Source of the DNA: Cannabis sativa
Lineage: Eukaryota; Streptophyta; Magnoliopsida; Rosales; Cannabaceae
Length of the DNA: 64,000 bases
Reading direction: 5' to 3'
Assembly: GCF_029168945.1 (NCBI RefSeq)
Contig: NC_083610.1
Span: 77,119,580-77,183,579, forward strand
Each line of letters starts with the position of its first letter. Position 1 is the stretch's first letter. The translations under genes and the position numbers were made by a program. This document shows, piece by piece, positions 34,294 to 46,755 of this stretch. The notes below the pieces were generated by a model that was given only the letters and a program-made list of their open reading frames with translations, ran no database searches and was not told the DNA's origin.

Positions 34294-36680
34294 ATCAGTA
34301 TTTAAATTAATTTACTACTTAAAATCTAACAATTATCTTTGTTAAATAATGAATATACAAATCATGGTGATAGGACCTCATTATATGGCGAGTATTATCT
34401 TTTATGTATTATGATATATTTATTACATAATAATATACTTAATGTGGCAATGTACTTAAGCGAACAAATCCTAAACTTTATGTTTATTCTGGTCATCTTA
34501 CAATAATTTCTCAAACGAAATTAAGGTGCACGTGAATATGAGAAAATATCAAAATTAGAGTTTCGTTGAATAATTTTTAGCTGTACAACTAAAAACTACA
34601 TAAGGAGTAGCTAAATCTCATATTTACTTTACAATCCTTAAATTTATGTTGCAGCTTGACTTTAGTCAAGGATATGTTGCATACTTAATGACCACTTATC
34701 ACACCTTTTTATGGCTAAATACTCAATGTCGATATGTTAGTTTCGACTAGAACTATTACAGCTCTTATCCATAAATACTATAGCTAAATTTATTGCAAAT
34801 TTTTTTAATGGCTTAAAATATAATTCTGAACTCTAAGCCTAGTATGAAACTTTACAATACACCATACGAGATATATCTTCAAAATAATAAATGAATCTGA
34901 CTCCTTAATAGAAATAACAATTAAAGTTTTTCACAATACATCTTATTGGTGATCTTAAGGACATCATCAAATGTGAATTTATGTGAATCAACATAACCAG
35001 TGAAATCATAACTTAAGTGGTTAACTAAATTTCCAAAATATCAGTTCATTTAAATAAAATATGTATCAATATAATCTTTAGTATCTTAAAGATACCTCAT
35101 CACTTTGTATGAAAAATAAAGTGATCTTAACTTTAGTTATTTTGATACTACTTAATAATCCTGAAATAAATGTAATGGAAAGTCTTATTCAGACTCTTAA
35201 TTATACATTAGGCTTCTAAAAATAGAAACAAAGGAATGTTCTTAATTTATTCTCATTCTAGATCAGTTTACAGATGTTAGTTTAAGTTGAATTTATCACA
35301 CTTAAAGATAAAAGTAATATAAGATGAGTAATATATAATTTTATTTAATTAGAGATGTTGTGGTTACTCTCTAATTAATTAAAATTATATATGTTATTTA
35401 TAATCTTTATCTCAAAATAATAATTTGAGGTATGAATTATTTCACCTTATATAGAAAACTTTTATCATTACTTGCAAGTAACATATTATATATATAAAAC
35501 AAGTATTACTCTCACTAACCTTTTAGTATATAATTAATTACATAATGCTCTTTTCAAATGTAAAGGAAAAGATGACATAATAGAAATACCATTTGTGAGA
35601 TGTTTATTTTAATCTATAGGTAGACTTCTTAATCTTGCATATGTTCACCACTATTATATGAAAATATTTATAATAGTCTGTATACCTTCTCCTCTAGTTT
35701 ACTGTTTGGAATTGATTAATAAATTGAAACAAGTAATAAATACCAAGGTTACTATAATAGAATCTTTTATAAAGACAAGTATGTAAATCTCTTTTGTTGT
35801 TGATTTTTAGTTCAAAATGAACTTCTTAGCAATGAATATTGTTTTATATCTTTATGTTTCTCTATGTTGCCTAATGAGTCTTTATCGGTAAAAAATCTAT
35901 AATTAATGTTCTCCACCCATTAGGCAACTTTACTAAATTTCATTGCTCTTTAAGATATTCATTTATTTATTCATGACATATTGTACCACAATTTAATTCT
36001 TTGCATTCTACAGTTTTAATTTGTGTCTCAAAATTAATATTATAGTTGAACTCTTATTGTACATAATATAATCACTAAAAAATATTGATCTTATTATTCT
36101 AATAAGTCATTTCAAGGATGGACCAATAAAATCTTTAAAGAGTAAATTGTTTAGAAATTGTAAGCAATTACTAAATAACATGACTTATTAGAACTTTATC
36201 ATTGACTTGTGAATTATTAATGATTAGTTAAGGATTCTCAATAACCATTAAACTTAAAAAAAATTCTGAATCATAATTAATCTAATACTTGAGGTGAGAG
36301 TTTGAGAAAATAAATGATCTTTTCTAGAAACTAGGTTCCTAGATCGATCGCTCTCACTGATCAAGTCAATTCTTAATTTCATAATTCTAGTGCTGTGAGA
36401 TGGATAATAAAACATGTAACCCTTAGACCTTATAGCATTTATGATGAAATGCTCATTTATGGTATTTGGGCCAAGTTCTATCATTTGACAATTGTACTCT
36501 AACTGTATACATATATTTCTAAAATGTGTTCATGTCATAAAGTTAGTTTCCATCCTTATCACAACTCATAATATGTTTGAAAAATGACTTTGGTCAGAAC
36601 ACGATATGATATGTTCACTCCCATTGAAGAATATCAACTGATAAAGATTTAAAAAAATTTGGAGTTTGCTATGCAAACTC
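34294..36680. other. AT-rich intergenic DNA, no gene seen
   Basis: 2.4 kb without an ORF worth calling. Probably decayed transposon sequence, but I cannot place any domain. CCTAATGAG near 35871 and CCATTAGGCAAC near 35920 form a small inverted pair (TTGCCTAATG and CATTAGGCAA). Confidence 0.4.
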
Positions 36681-37709
36681 TGTTAGGATATATGCCCTAA
36701 AAGTAAGTAATTAATGAATAATATGTTAGAGAGTATATGAAATACCATATAAGATAAATGATACATTAATTATAATAGTATAATTATTAAATATCTGAAA
36801 ATTTCTTATTCATATAGTATAGAGAAGGTATAATCTTATAAGAGTGTATGAGAAAATTAAGATTATACGATATGAATAAAATAAGTCGGTAGTGTATTAA
36901 AGTATTGGGAATCTTTAATATGGAACTGCTAAGTACGGTTCACTATGTACTATACTTCTAGTGTGTGTGATTTTGATTTGGATCACATATGTGGATAGAC
37001 ATGAAGTAAAGGTGTTGTGTATAATTTGATTATGCATGACTGGGCCGATAAGTAATAAAAATCTTTCAATAACATGTTGTTTGCCATGAAAGAGTTATTC
37101 ATATCACAATAATGATCATTAGTAGATCATCATGAGTCCTGAGTATACATGAACTCCTGTTTGTGTTCATTGAGCTCTTTGATTCACTCGTTAAATTTTC
37201 TCAGAAAAGATGATTCTTACAACTTCTGTTTTGGGAACTTAATAACATGAGTGATTGGGAACATGTTATACAATAGTAGAATCTAAGCTTTCCTAACATA
37301 TCAGATATTAGTTCTCTTATAGTGTTAATTCTAAGAGTGCTAACACTTAGATCCAAATCTATAATAAGTTATAAATTAACTGTTCACATTGAATTAATGG
37401 TACATGAAGAATCGAGAGATAATTAGAAGGGTAAAATGGTAATTTTGACCAACTCTAATTATGAACTCATAATTGAAGGGCGAATTGCTTATATTGATTA
37501 TATCAATGGACTACAAGTAAGAATTCTGTAAATAGAATTTTGTAAATATAATTTTATATTGTCAAAGAGTGCAATTCCATATTTATAGTGGAGTAATAAT
37601 GGAATTAATAAACTAAATTATTCTATTGACGAGATCGATAATAATCAAGTGTTTTTTTTTTTTTGAAAGAAACTTAGTTCAATAATCAAGTGTTTATTGG
37701 AACATCTGG
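36681..37709 (+). mobile_element. Copia-type LTR fragment
   Basis: Starts TGTTAGGATATATGCCCTAA, which resembles the start of the A/B/E LTRs (TGTTxGG...ATGCCCTAA) but soon diverges, so it is a different family of the same style. No primer site or matching 3' terminus is visible. Near 37709 it passes into a gag-like scrap. It contains the small retro-insert at 37655-37680. Confidence 0.5.
37640..37695 (-). mobile_element. Tiny retro-insert with 15-bp duplication
   Basis: AATAATCAAGTGTTT occurs at 37640-37654 and 37681-37695. Between them are 26 bases: a T run, then GAAAGAAACTTAGTTC. On the minus strand this is a short sequence ending in poly(A) between long direct repeats, the signature of LINE-type target-primed insertion of a severely 5'-truncated RNA copy. 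Confidence 0.65.
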
Positions 37710-38115
37710 ACCCAGAGGACAGCATGTCGATGACAAACCTCAAGGACTGCCTAAATGCAAAAAGAGAAAAAGTAATATGTAAAAATTAAGGCCTCATGGA
37801 GGAGACTTGCGCATCTACATTAAAGATAGAATCTACGGACGTGAGCTCCCAGATGATAACACTAGACGGCTAGAGGATCAAATAGCCGCTCTAACCAAAA
37901 TCACATACATAGTCGGTTTGCAAACAAAGTGGCATTGTGTCAAGACTCGGAAGATGAAGAGCCACAGCCATGTGTGAGAAGAATCCTAGAAGCACCCTTA
38001 CCATAGTGATTCTGGATGCCTAAGATTGATCTGTACGATGGCATGACAGACCCCAGAGCCCATCTGTCTAAGTACAACAAATTAATGTAAGTGTCACATG
38101 TGAGTGACGATGGGA
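37710..38115 (+). pseudogene. Ty3/gypsy gag scrap
   Basis: The clearest part reads PKIDLYDGMTDPRAHLSKY near 38020-38085, followed by NKLM. This is the conserved start of the retrotransposon gag domain in Tat/Athila-type elements (KxxxYDGxxDPxxHL). Upstream pieces (LEDQIAAL) fit the same protein, but stops and shifts prevent a continuous frame. No LTR is attached. Confidence 0.7.
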
Positions 38116-38372
38116 AGTGCTTAATGCTTCTCACGCATAAAAAATTGATAAAAAATTATTAATTTTTTTCTTATCTTACAATGGAATGATCTTTCTTTCT
38201 ATTTCAAAATGAAATAGTCATTCCACCAGAATGATGGAAAAATCATTCAATTAGAATGATATTCCAATACTTTAAAATACAACCAAACAAAGGAATGAAA
38301 TAAAAATTATTTCATTTCCTCCCATTCCATTCCATTACTTCCAACCAAACACCACCTTAGTGTTACTCAAAC

Positions 38373-38483
38373 ATGTTTAGGTCTAAGATAGGCATTCTGC
38401 GTCAATTAATTAGTGACGCAATCACATTGATTAATGTTTAGGTCTAGGATAGGCACTTTGCGTTAATTAGTTATTGACGCAAT
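38373..38483. repeat. 50-bp direct repeat with inner palindrome
   Basis: Copies at 38373-38422 and 38434-38483 separated by 11 bases. Each contains GTTTAGGTCTA(A/G)GATAGGCA and an inner inverted repeat, TGCGTCA...TGACGCA, perfect in the first copy and slightly worn in the second. Confidence 0.75.
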
Positions 38484-39741
38484 TTTTGTCAACGAATATC
38501 AATAAAGTAAATGCGCGTTTACTAAACTGTAATTGAATTCAAACTAATCAATCAGAGAAATAAATCAGTTTAAAATAGAAAATAATTAGAAATTATATTT
38601 TATTATTCTGTTTACTAAACTGTCCGAAAAAAATAGAACAATATTATTTTGTTTACATAATTAGGGAAGGTAATATTTTAATTTGACAAAATTGCCACTC
38701 TTAGAATAAATAATTATTTTTTGTTTATGGATTTTTAAAAGACATATTAGTCTTTCTTATCTTTAATTTATAAGATTAAAATTAAAATAAAATATGTTAA
38801 GAAAAGGAAAGGTGTTTTCTATAAAAATAAAGAGAGAACATTTATTTATTTAGTTATTTATTGTTTTGCTAATTTGTGTGAGTCTTATTATTTTTTTCTT
38901 TTTCTAAAATTTAGTAAATAGTTGTATGAGAATTAATACCATATAATTAATTCTCATTCCTTTTAAATAAACATGCCATGATAATCCTATTTTTCGTCCA
39001 TCTCTAACTCTTCTGATCTCTTTCTTGTTCTCTATATGCCTCAATTTCTTCATTCTCTATTGTCTCTTGTGTTCATCCCCAACATGACATTGACATAGTT
39101 GAGTGCAAACCTCTCTCTTTAACGTGGAAGAGGCATATATTAGAGAGGTTGATCTAACTAGGTAGGTCGTAGTGAAATATGAGATTTTTAAGCATAGATT
39201 AAATAATAATAATAAAATATATATAAACACATAGAGTTTCAAGTAATTATTTATTTATTTTTATTTAAGATTGATCTCACTTATCAAAATTATAATATTA
39301 TTTAATTAATTAAATTTATAAATAAAAGCCTAATTAGATTTTTTTATTCAATTTTAATTAAAAAAATTTTAATATATATGAAAATTTAAAAGTATAATTT
39401 AGACATAATTTTGTAAATAATTTAATACATATACAATCACTAAATTATTAAAATTTAATAAAATTTGATAAAAATATTTAGGTACAAAAATGTTAATTAG
39501 GCTTAGAGGAGGGCGTAGTAAGCACTAAGCAGACTTCAGAAACAAAATAGAGTATAATAGAAGTGGGTAGTTGCTAAAACGCCCCCCCTTAACTTTTAAA
39601 ATTCCCAGATCAATAATGAAATAAATCTCTCTGTCTATTCTTCTTTGATTTGATCTCAATTCTCAATTTCAATCTCAATCTCTAGGCTAATGCTATACCA
39701 ATAATTAGGTTTGTAGTCTAGAATCTAGATCCACCACCAAA
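38484..39741. other. Upstream region of the ERGIC3-like gene
   Basis: AT-rich. Phrases such as GTTTACTAAACTGT (about 38517 and 38610) and ACCAAACACCACC (about 38345) look like remnants of MITEs, but I could not define their ends. The 150 bases before the start codon are C/T-rich (TCTCAATTCTCAATTTC), as in plant 5' leaders. No TATA box could be assigned. Confidence 0.4.
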
Positions 39742-41303
39742 ATGGATAATATAATGAGCAAGCTCCGGAATTTGGATGCTTATCCCAAAATCAATGAAGA
39801 TTTCTACAGTCGTACCCTCTCCGGTGGTGTTATCACTATCGCCTCCTCCGTTGTCATGCTCTTGCTCTTCCTCTCCGAGCTTCGTATGTACTCTCTTTTT
39901 TTTTTTTATATATATATATATAGCGAAATTTGCGTGTCTATGTGGTTGGGGATCCTGAACTGTTTAGGGTTAATTTTTTGTTGGAGATTGGTTAATTGCA
40001 CAGAAAATCGTTGACAATTGATCTGTGATGGTTCGTATGAATTGTTGAATAGTTCTACTTTGAAAAAAATTGGAGGCATTTGAGTTGTGCTAATTATTGC
40101 GAAATAATTGGAATCCGGTTAGACTGGCTGTTTACCACCCGTGGAATAAGATATTCTTCGGTTTACGGTTCTAGTTTGTTTAACTGGCTTGCTATATTTT
40201 CGTTGTTGGTGGAATTTTGTTTTTGTGAATTGTGCCGAATCCGATGCAGCAATACTCTTGCATTTCATTAATCTATTCTTTACTGTTTTGACTTAAGCTG
40301 ATGGTATTGTTTTCGCAAGTGAAGGGGTTTTAGTCAACCATGTATTACCCTCTATGTATTTATCTGTCATTTATTATTTTCCTTTGGAAACTTTTTGTGT
40401 GGTAGGAGGTATAAGGTACATCCATTTCTATTCATAGTCATATGGTTATAGGTTGATGTTTTGTTCTTTCTAGTGTTTTTATTCTGTATGAGTTACTCTG
40501 ATGAATCTTGTTGTTTTTTCTATTTTTAATTGGATGCAGGGTTATATCTACATGCAGTTACTGAAACAAAGCTTGTGGTGGATACTTCTAGAGGAGAAAC
40601 TCTACGTATCAATGTAATGCTAATTATATAAGAGTTATGAAATTTATTTTAATTAATTTACGAATCTATCTTTGTTATTTTACATGTATTGATTACTTGT
40701 TCTCTTGTCACTTGTACCTTCTTTCTTCTAATGAAAATTATTTAAAAATTCAACCATGAGTCCATGATTGTGTAGATAGTACTTGAAATATTGTGTTGGT
40801 CATGGAAACTATTCTTTAATAATACCATGCTGTGATACCCTTCGAGTATCTATTAAAGTTTTGAAACTAATTGATCTCTGCTTTTTTTGTTGTTCGAAAG
40901 TGCAGTTTGATGTCACCTTCCCGGCCCTTCCTTGTTCCATACTAAGCCTTGATGCCATGGACATTAGTGGAGAGCAACACCTGGATGTAGTATGTATAAT
41001 TTTATATTTTTCATTAGTTTTGAATGTTGTTGTCGGCAAAAAAAAATGGTGTTTTTTTTATTTCTTCATAACTTGGTGACTTGTGACCAGTTTTGAGTTA
41101 TAGTTCTAATATTATTTGCAGAAACATGATGTAATCAAGAAGAGGATAGATTCTCATGGCAATGTAATAGAAACTAGACAGGATGGAATTGGTGCTCCGA
41201 AGGTATTGCTTGATTGTTAATTGGGCCGACCTTTTGTTTTCTTATCCACCTTATCTGTATACACTAGTTTTATGTCGATCTTATGAAATTATACAGGTTT
41301 TTA

Positions 41304-41340
<37 letters not shown>

Positions 41341-43461
41341 GTAATTTAAGATTTTGATTAGATGAATAAATTAACTAAGTGATAATGTTCATGTCTATCT
41401 AAATGAAGTCACTTGTCGGATGTTAAGGCTGTTCTTCACATTTTGAGTGGTTTAACAATGTGTTGCTCATTTGTTAAAAATTAGCCCAGCTGGGGTTTGA
41501 ACTTTGAACCTCGTACTTAATAATGTGTCATGTCCTGTTTAGTTTTGCAGCTTTGGTTTTTTCTTTTTTTTTTAAGGAAATATTCATTTGTATTGATTTG
41601 TATAGTTTAAAAAATTATTGCCATTGTTTTCTTTTTCGTTCACTAGAAAACATCATTTCTTAGATGTATATTTCCTTATTCTTCAATTGGTGTTCTAAAT
41701 CATATAAATTTGAAATATAGTTTTTGTTTTGGTCACGTGTCTTTCAATTTGCTAATATCGGTTTGTTGTTGTTCAGATTGATAAGCCATTGCAGAGACAT
41801 GGTGGCAGGCTTGAGCATAATGAGACATACTGTGGATCCTGCTATGGTGCAGAAGCGGTATGCTTTTCATTACGAATCTATGTTGTTGAGATGATACTAT
41901 AGAATGAAGTTTTGTTTATACACTATTGGAACAACAAACGGGACGATCAACTGTGTATATATTATTGCTCAATCTGTTACCTTATCCCTCTGTAATATTA
42001 AACACTTCTTTTAAATTATTATTGTAATATACATAATCCTGTTTTAAAATTTTCTAGTGTGAAACATTCAATTACAAAACATAATAATTCTGTAGCTATC
42101 TAATTGTATTTTGCTATATTTAGTAAATCTTTTGATCATTTGAAAAGAAAATTTTATTCGGGTTAACGAAATTGACTATGAATCATCTAGTTGCAAAAAT
42201 TATCTATACCATATGTTCATTTCGTGTATAATGTTGTGCTGGGGCTTTTAATTATATTTCAATAGCAGAGGAAATTTTAATGTCATTGTTATTTAATTGT
42301 TTCTTTGTTCATCTTTACAAGTGAACTTTTTTTACGTCATTTTGTTAAACTTGGATTTTTTGTTGTTTTTAACCCCTTCAGTCAGATGATGATTGCTGTA
42401 ATAATTGCGAAGAAGTACGTGAGGCATACCGGAAGAAAGGTTGGGCATTATCAAATCCAGATATGATTGATCAGGTCTGTAATTGCAAGTCCCTGAGCCA
42501 TACATCGCAACATGAGTATTAGAATAATGCTCTTATGCCATTGCACTTGTAATTTGTTATCTTTCAATTTACAATCTCACTTTCTACCATTGTGCTACTA
42601 TGCCATGTTTTAAAGCCTAAGCATGTTGATTCTCTTATAAATTTTCTGGGACATAAGTATGTATTTTCTAGATTATCTATATTGATTTATTATATAGTCT
42701 AGCATATTAAAGTTGTCTATAAGATTGCATATTTTTCTCCACACCAAGTTGTCAACTTATCTGGTTGAATTCTTTTAGCTATATTCTCTGCCCCTGTGAG
42801 TGGCTAACTTTACAAAATTCACAAACACACATCCGTCACCCCTACCCTCATGTCTATAGATAAAATATCATTTGATTGGAGTTTATTTACTATAATTTTG
42901 TAATTTGTTTTTTCAAGAACCTATAATTTTGTAATTACTAATATTATAATAGTAGCATAATTGTAACATGATTATTATTTAATTTGTATATCTATTGTTA
43001 TGTTTACATTCAGTGCAAAAGAGAAGGTTTCCTACAAAGAATCAAAGATGAAGAAGGTGAAGGGTGTAACGTATATGGATTCTTGGAAGTTAATAAGGTC
43101 GCTGGGAATTTTCATTTTGCACCTGGAAAAAGTTTCCAACAATCGAACATTCACGTCCATGATCTTCTATCATTTCAGAAAGATAGTTTTAATGTAAGAC
43201 ATGATTCATGGAACTTCAGTTTCCTTTTTATTTTTGAGAAAATTGTGTGCTTTTGTATTACAATTAACCTTCAAATATCTTTTAAATATTTTATATTTGG
43301 AATGCTGTTCTTTTTTCTACTGTATTTTAATAGTAGCTTCCACTATTGCTTCGTTCAATGAAATTTATTTATGATGCATGATTCAGATAAGTCACAAAAT
43401 CAATAGATTGACTTTTGGGGACTATTTTCCTGGTGTGGTGAATCCTCTTGATGGGTTAGTT

Positions 43462-43514
<53 letters not shown>

Positions 43515-44736
43515 TTAAATTTTCCTTCATAGTCTAGTTAGCCATTCGTTCTATTGGGAGTTCAAATTCTTTTTCTTCGGCTACTTACAGTTAGTGTACT
43601 TGACATAATGCTTCTTCACTGTCCTTTTTATCTTTAGTGTGCAATGGTCGCAGGCCACACCTAGTGGGATGTATCAGTATTTTATCAAGGTAAGTCCTTT
43701 GGATTCATTCTTTGAAAACACACGCACAAATTGATACCTAATACTAGACGATATAAGGGAAATCTATTAGCTCTCAGATCAAGGGTTGCTGTTTATGTTT
43801 TAGGTGGTACCTACTGTTTACACAGACGTGACTGGACACACTATTCAGTCTAATCAGGTGGTTATCTCTTTACGTATGCATATATTTACTATCTGGTTTA
43901 TTTCATTTATGAAACATGGAGCATGACTTTAGCCAATTGCATATTGCAGTTTTCTGTAACTGAGCATTTTAGGACTTCAGAATTTGGGAATCTTCAGTTT
44001 CTTCCTGGTGTATTTTTCTTTTATGACCTTTCTCCAATCAAGGTTTGTCTACTTATGTTTTAAGATGATTAATTTAAAATCATATGATGGTTTTTGGCCC
44101 ATTTCTATTTTCTGATGAATTTCCTCATAGTTTGGGATGTGGATATTTCTTTATGGTCTATCTTACCTGATTTGCATGTTTTAGGTAACTTTTGCTGAGG
44201 AGCATATATCATTCTTACACTTCCTCACTAATGTGTGTGCTATAGTTGGAGGTAATTCCTAAACTCCCCCTACTCACCCTCTTATATAGGAACAGCTCTC
44301 TCAGTTGCCAATTTAATCAATTATTTTCACCGGACAGTTTAGATTATACACACACATCTACAAAGTATAGATTGGCGAACTTCATTTCAACTTATTTTAA
44401 GCTTAACTATTTTGCGGAAAAAGATAACTTTTGAATACCTTGATATCCCTATGGGAACCCCTGTAGTTTCTGCAGTTTATTAACTTTGTTGCATTCTTGG
44501 GAAAGCTAATTTTATAAATTGATTGTGGCTTTTTGCTGTATTTTCTTTGGTATCTAAATTTGGTGGCACTAATGCACATGCTCTTAAATTTTGTTCTTCT
44601 TTAACTCAAACAACGGGCAATGCTTGGTTGGCTGTTGTGTTCAGGTGTTTTCACCGTTTCGGGAATCCTAGATTCCTTTATTTACCATGGCCAGAAGGCA
44701 ATCAAGAAGAAGATGGAAATCGGTAAATTTAGTTGA
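39742..44736 (+). CDS. ERGIC3/Erv46-like ER-Golgi membrane protein, 13 exons
   Basis: Intact host gene, 386 codons plus stop. Exons: 39742-39883, 40540-40613, 40906-40989, 41122-41202, 41777-41857, 42382-42474, 43014-43193, 43387-43454, 43638-43689, 43804-43857, 43950-44042, 44185-44251, 44645-44736. All introns are GT-AG and the joined frame is open. The start MDNIMSKLRNLDAYPKINED and the first membrane segment (about 28-47, VITIASSVVMLLLFLSEL) match the family N-terminus. The large luminal part has VTFPALPCSILSLDAMDISG and a Cys-rich loop (YCGSCYGAE, CCNNCEEVREAYRKKGW). A second membrane segment (about 346-370) precedes the tail KAIKKKMEIGKFS. Erv41-Erv46 cycles between ER and Golgi in COPI/COPII vesicles and in yeast retrieves ER residents. 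Length equals what I recall for plant ERGIC3 proteins. Confidence 0.95.
41309..41337. repeat. (AT)n microsatellite in intron 4
   Basis: Uninterrupted TA dinucleotides of about 29 bases in the intron between 41202 and 41777. Confidence 0.85.
43462..43514. repeat. Compound (TC)n(AT)n microsatellite in intron 8
   Basis: About 27 bases of TC repeats followed by about 26 bases of AT repeats, starting eight bases after the donor of exon 8. The length so near the splice site could affect splicing. Confidence 0.85.
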
Positions 44737-46755
44737 TTGCTTAAGGGGGAACACATTGCTGCCGAGTTTGTTGGTTCTGCCTTTTGGTGGCTTTTAGGAT
44801 ACCACAACAATGAAGGCACAAATGACATGGACCATCCTTACCGTAGAATGGTATCTTTCGATCATGAATTAAAATTGTCATGATGTTTGCCTGTTCTGTG
44901 AATTGGGTTAACATTCGAAACAAATTCAAACGTGCCTAAACTGTTTAGTTTGCGTGACTACTAATGTGAACACATATGTGCTAGTTAGAGAAGGGCTTTT
45001 TTCTTTTTGTTGCTAATGAATTTCTATAGTTAATACTTGAATATCATGGAAAATTACATATCTTAATGAAATTGTTCATTCACCCCTCTTTGTTACCATT
45101 GTTCTCTTTTGTCATCTTATTGAATGAACATACCTTTTTAAATATGTTGACTACCGTTGCGAACTCAGGAATCCTATCCCAAGTTCAAGAGATTTTGGTG
45201 TGGATTTCATAGGGTTAATTTGTGTTTATTAAAATTTCTCATGGTTTCTTACTTGAAACATCATGGGGTTAATTTTGATACGTCATGTAAAATGCTTGTT
45301 GATCTTTTAAGAAAAATATTCCTTTAAGGCACTAATTTTGAATTTTGATTTTCGAATAGTTTTGTGCAAGATTTTTTGGTGTTGTATGTGTCTGTAGAAA
45401 TTTGCACAAAACGATGCTCTAATGATGCTGCCATGAAACCTTGTTCGTTTGTTTTTTTGTCGCAGTGGTTCTCATGGGAACTTGTTTTTTGAGGTAAAAA
45501 CGATGTTTGGCGATGTTAGAACGATAGTCTTCTGAAATTTTTATTTTTATTTTTAACATTAAAACAGTGAAATTGCATTTCTTTTGTGATGCTTCACACT
45601 ACAGTGACGGTCACACGGAAACTTAATTTTACATCATTTCTTGCCTCAATAGATAACTCTTTTTGGTGCCACCGTTGGAGGTCATAAGTTTTTATGGGTC
45701 CATTAATGAAGCACCATTCTGTTCAAAACTCAATTGGAACAAAAAATCACGTAAAAAAAACTTGTATAAAATGGTTCAGAATTTTTTTTGAAATTAGTAT
45801 CTTCATTAAATACTTCACTTTAAGTTTCGGATTAAATTTCTCATCATTTAAACATTTTTTTTTATGTAAATATCATGGGAGCCTCAGTGGTGATGGAAGG
45901 TGAGAGACCGGCAGTGCGGTTAAATTAGATTGGATTTGTGTGGACATTGTTTGTAGACTAGAGAAACAGTGGATGTTTTAAGAGAGTTTGAATGGAAGCA
46001 ACAACTTTGTGGAAAAATGGCAAGGTTAATGTATTCTTGGCCCATAAGTTTTAAGGTTAATGTTAAATTTCAAATTAGCAAAATAAGCATATTCAATTTA
46101 TATTATGTGATCATAATGATCGCCGGATGATCCTAAAAAGATCAGGTCGTGCAATGTAATTTTAAGATTGCGCATGTGACTTGCGTGATTATTTTGCTAA
46201 TAAAAAACTTATAAGTTATTTTGCTAATACATTTTTAGGGGTTTCTATAGTGCTACCCTCCAAAAGGGGCGCATTAATACACCTCGGTCGTATTTTTTAC
46301 ATCTTGATAGTTTTATTTTTTATTTTTTTAAGACATTTAAGACATCTTGTAAAGTTTTAAGAAATTTAAAATAACTTATAATGCAAAAAGTAAAGTTCAA
46401 ACAGTCTATTTCACACGTATATAAAATTAAAAAGGTACATGTGCAATAGACTTCTTTGCAGGATATCTTAGTAACTACAATGCATATTATTATATAAATA
46501 ATTAAGATTAAAATATCTGGAAATTGAAAATATGAAAGGGGCACATCAATGCACCACAAAATTTCTCTAACAAAAATTCGGTAGCGTTTGGTAACACTTT
46601 TGTTTTTAATTTTTTCAAATCACAAAAGTGAAAGTAGAATTTAGGTTTTTATTTTTTGTTTTCAAAAATCAAAAATGTATTTTGTCACTATTTTTTTAAT
46701 TTTTATAAACAAAAAATAAAAGTGTGTTCTATAATTTTTATTTTTATTTTTTTTA
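44737..46755. other. 3' flank of the ERGIC3-like gene, no further gene
   Basis: The first several hundred bases are likely 3' UTR and flank. No second gene seen. AAAGGGGCGCATTAATACACC (about 46262) and AAAGGGGCACATCAATGCACC (about 46536) are similar short phrases about 270 bp apart. GTAGCGTTTGGTAACAC at about 46581 looks like the end of a DNA transposon of the 'gcgtttggtaac' type. Confidence 0.4.

Noticed and set aside
42984..43361. 125-codon plus-strand frame across exon 7 of the ERGIC3-like gene
   Set aside because: Only 43014-43193 is exon. The rest is intron read-through with clear splice sites at both sides.
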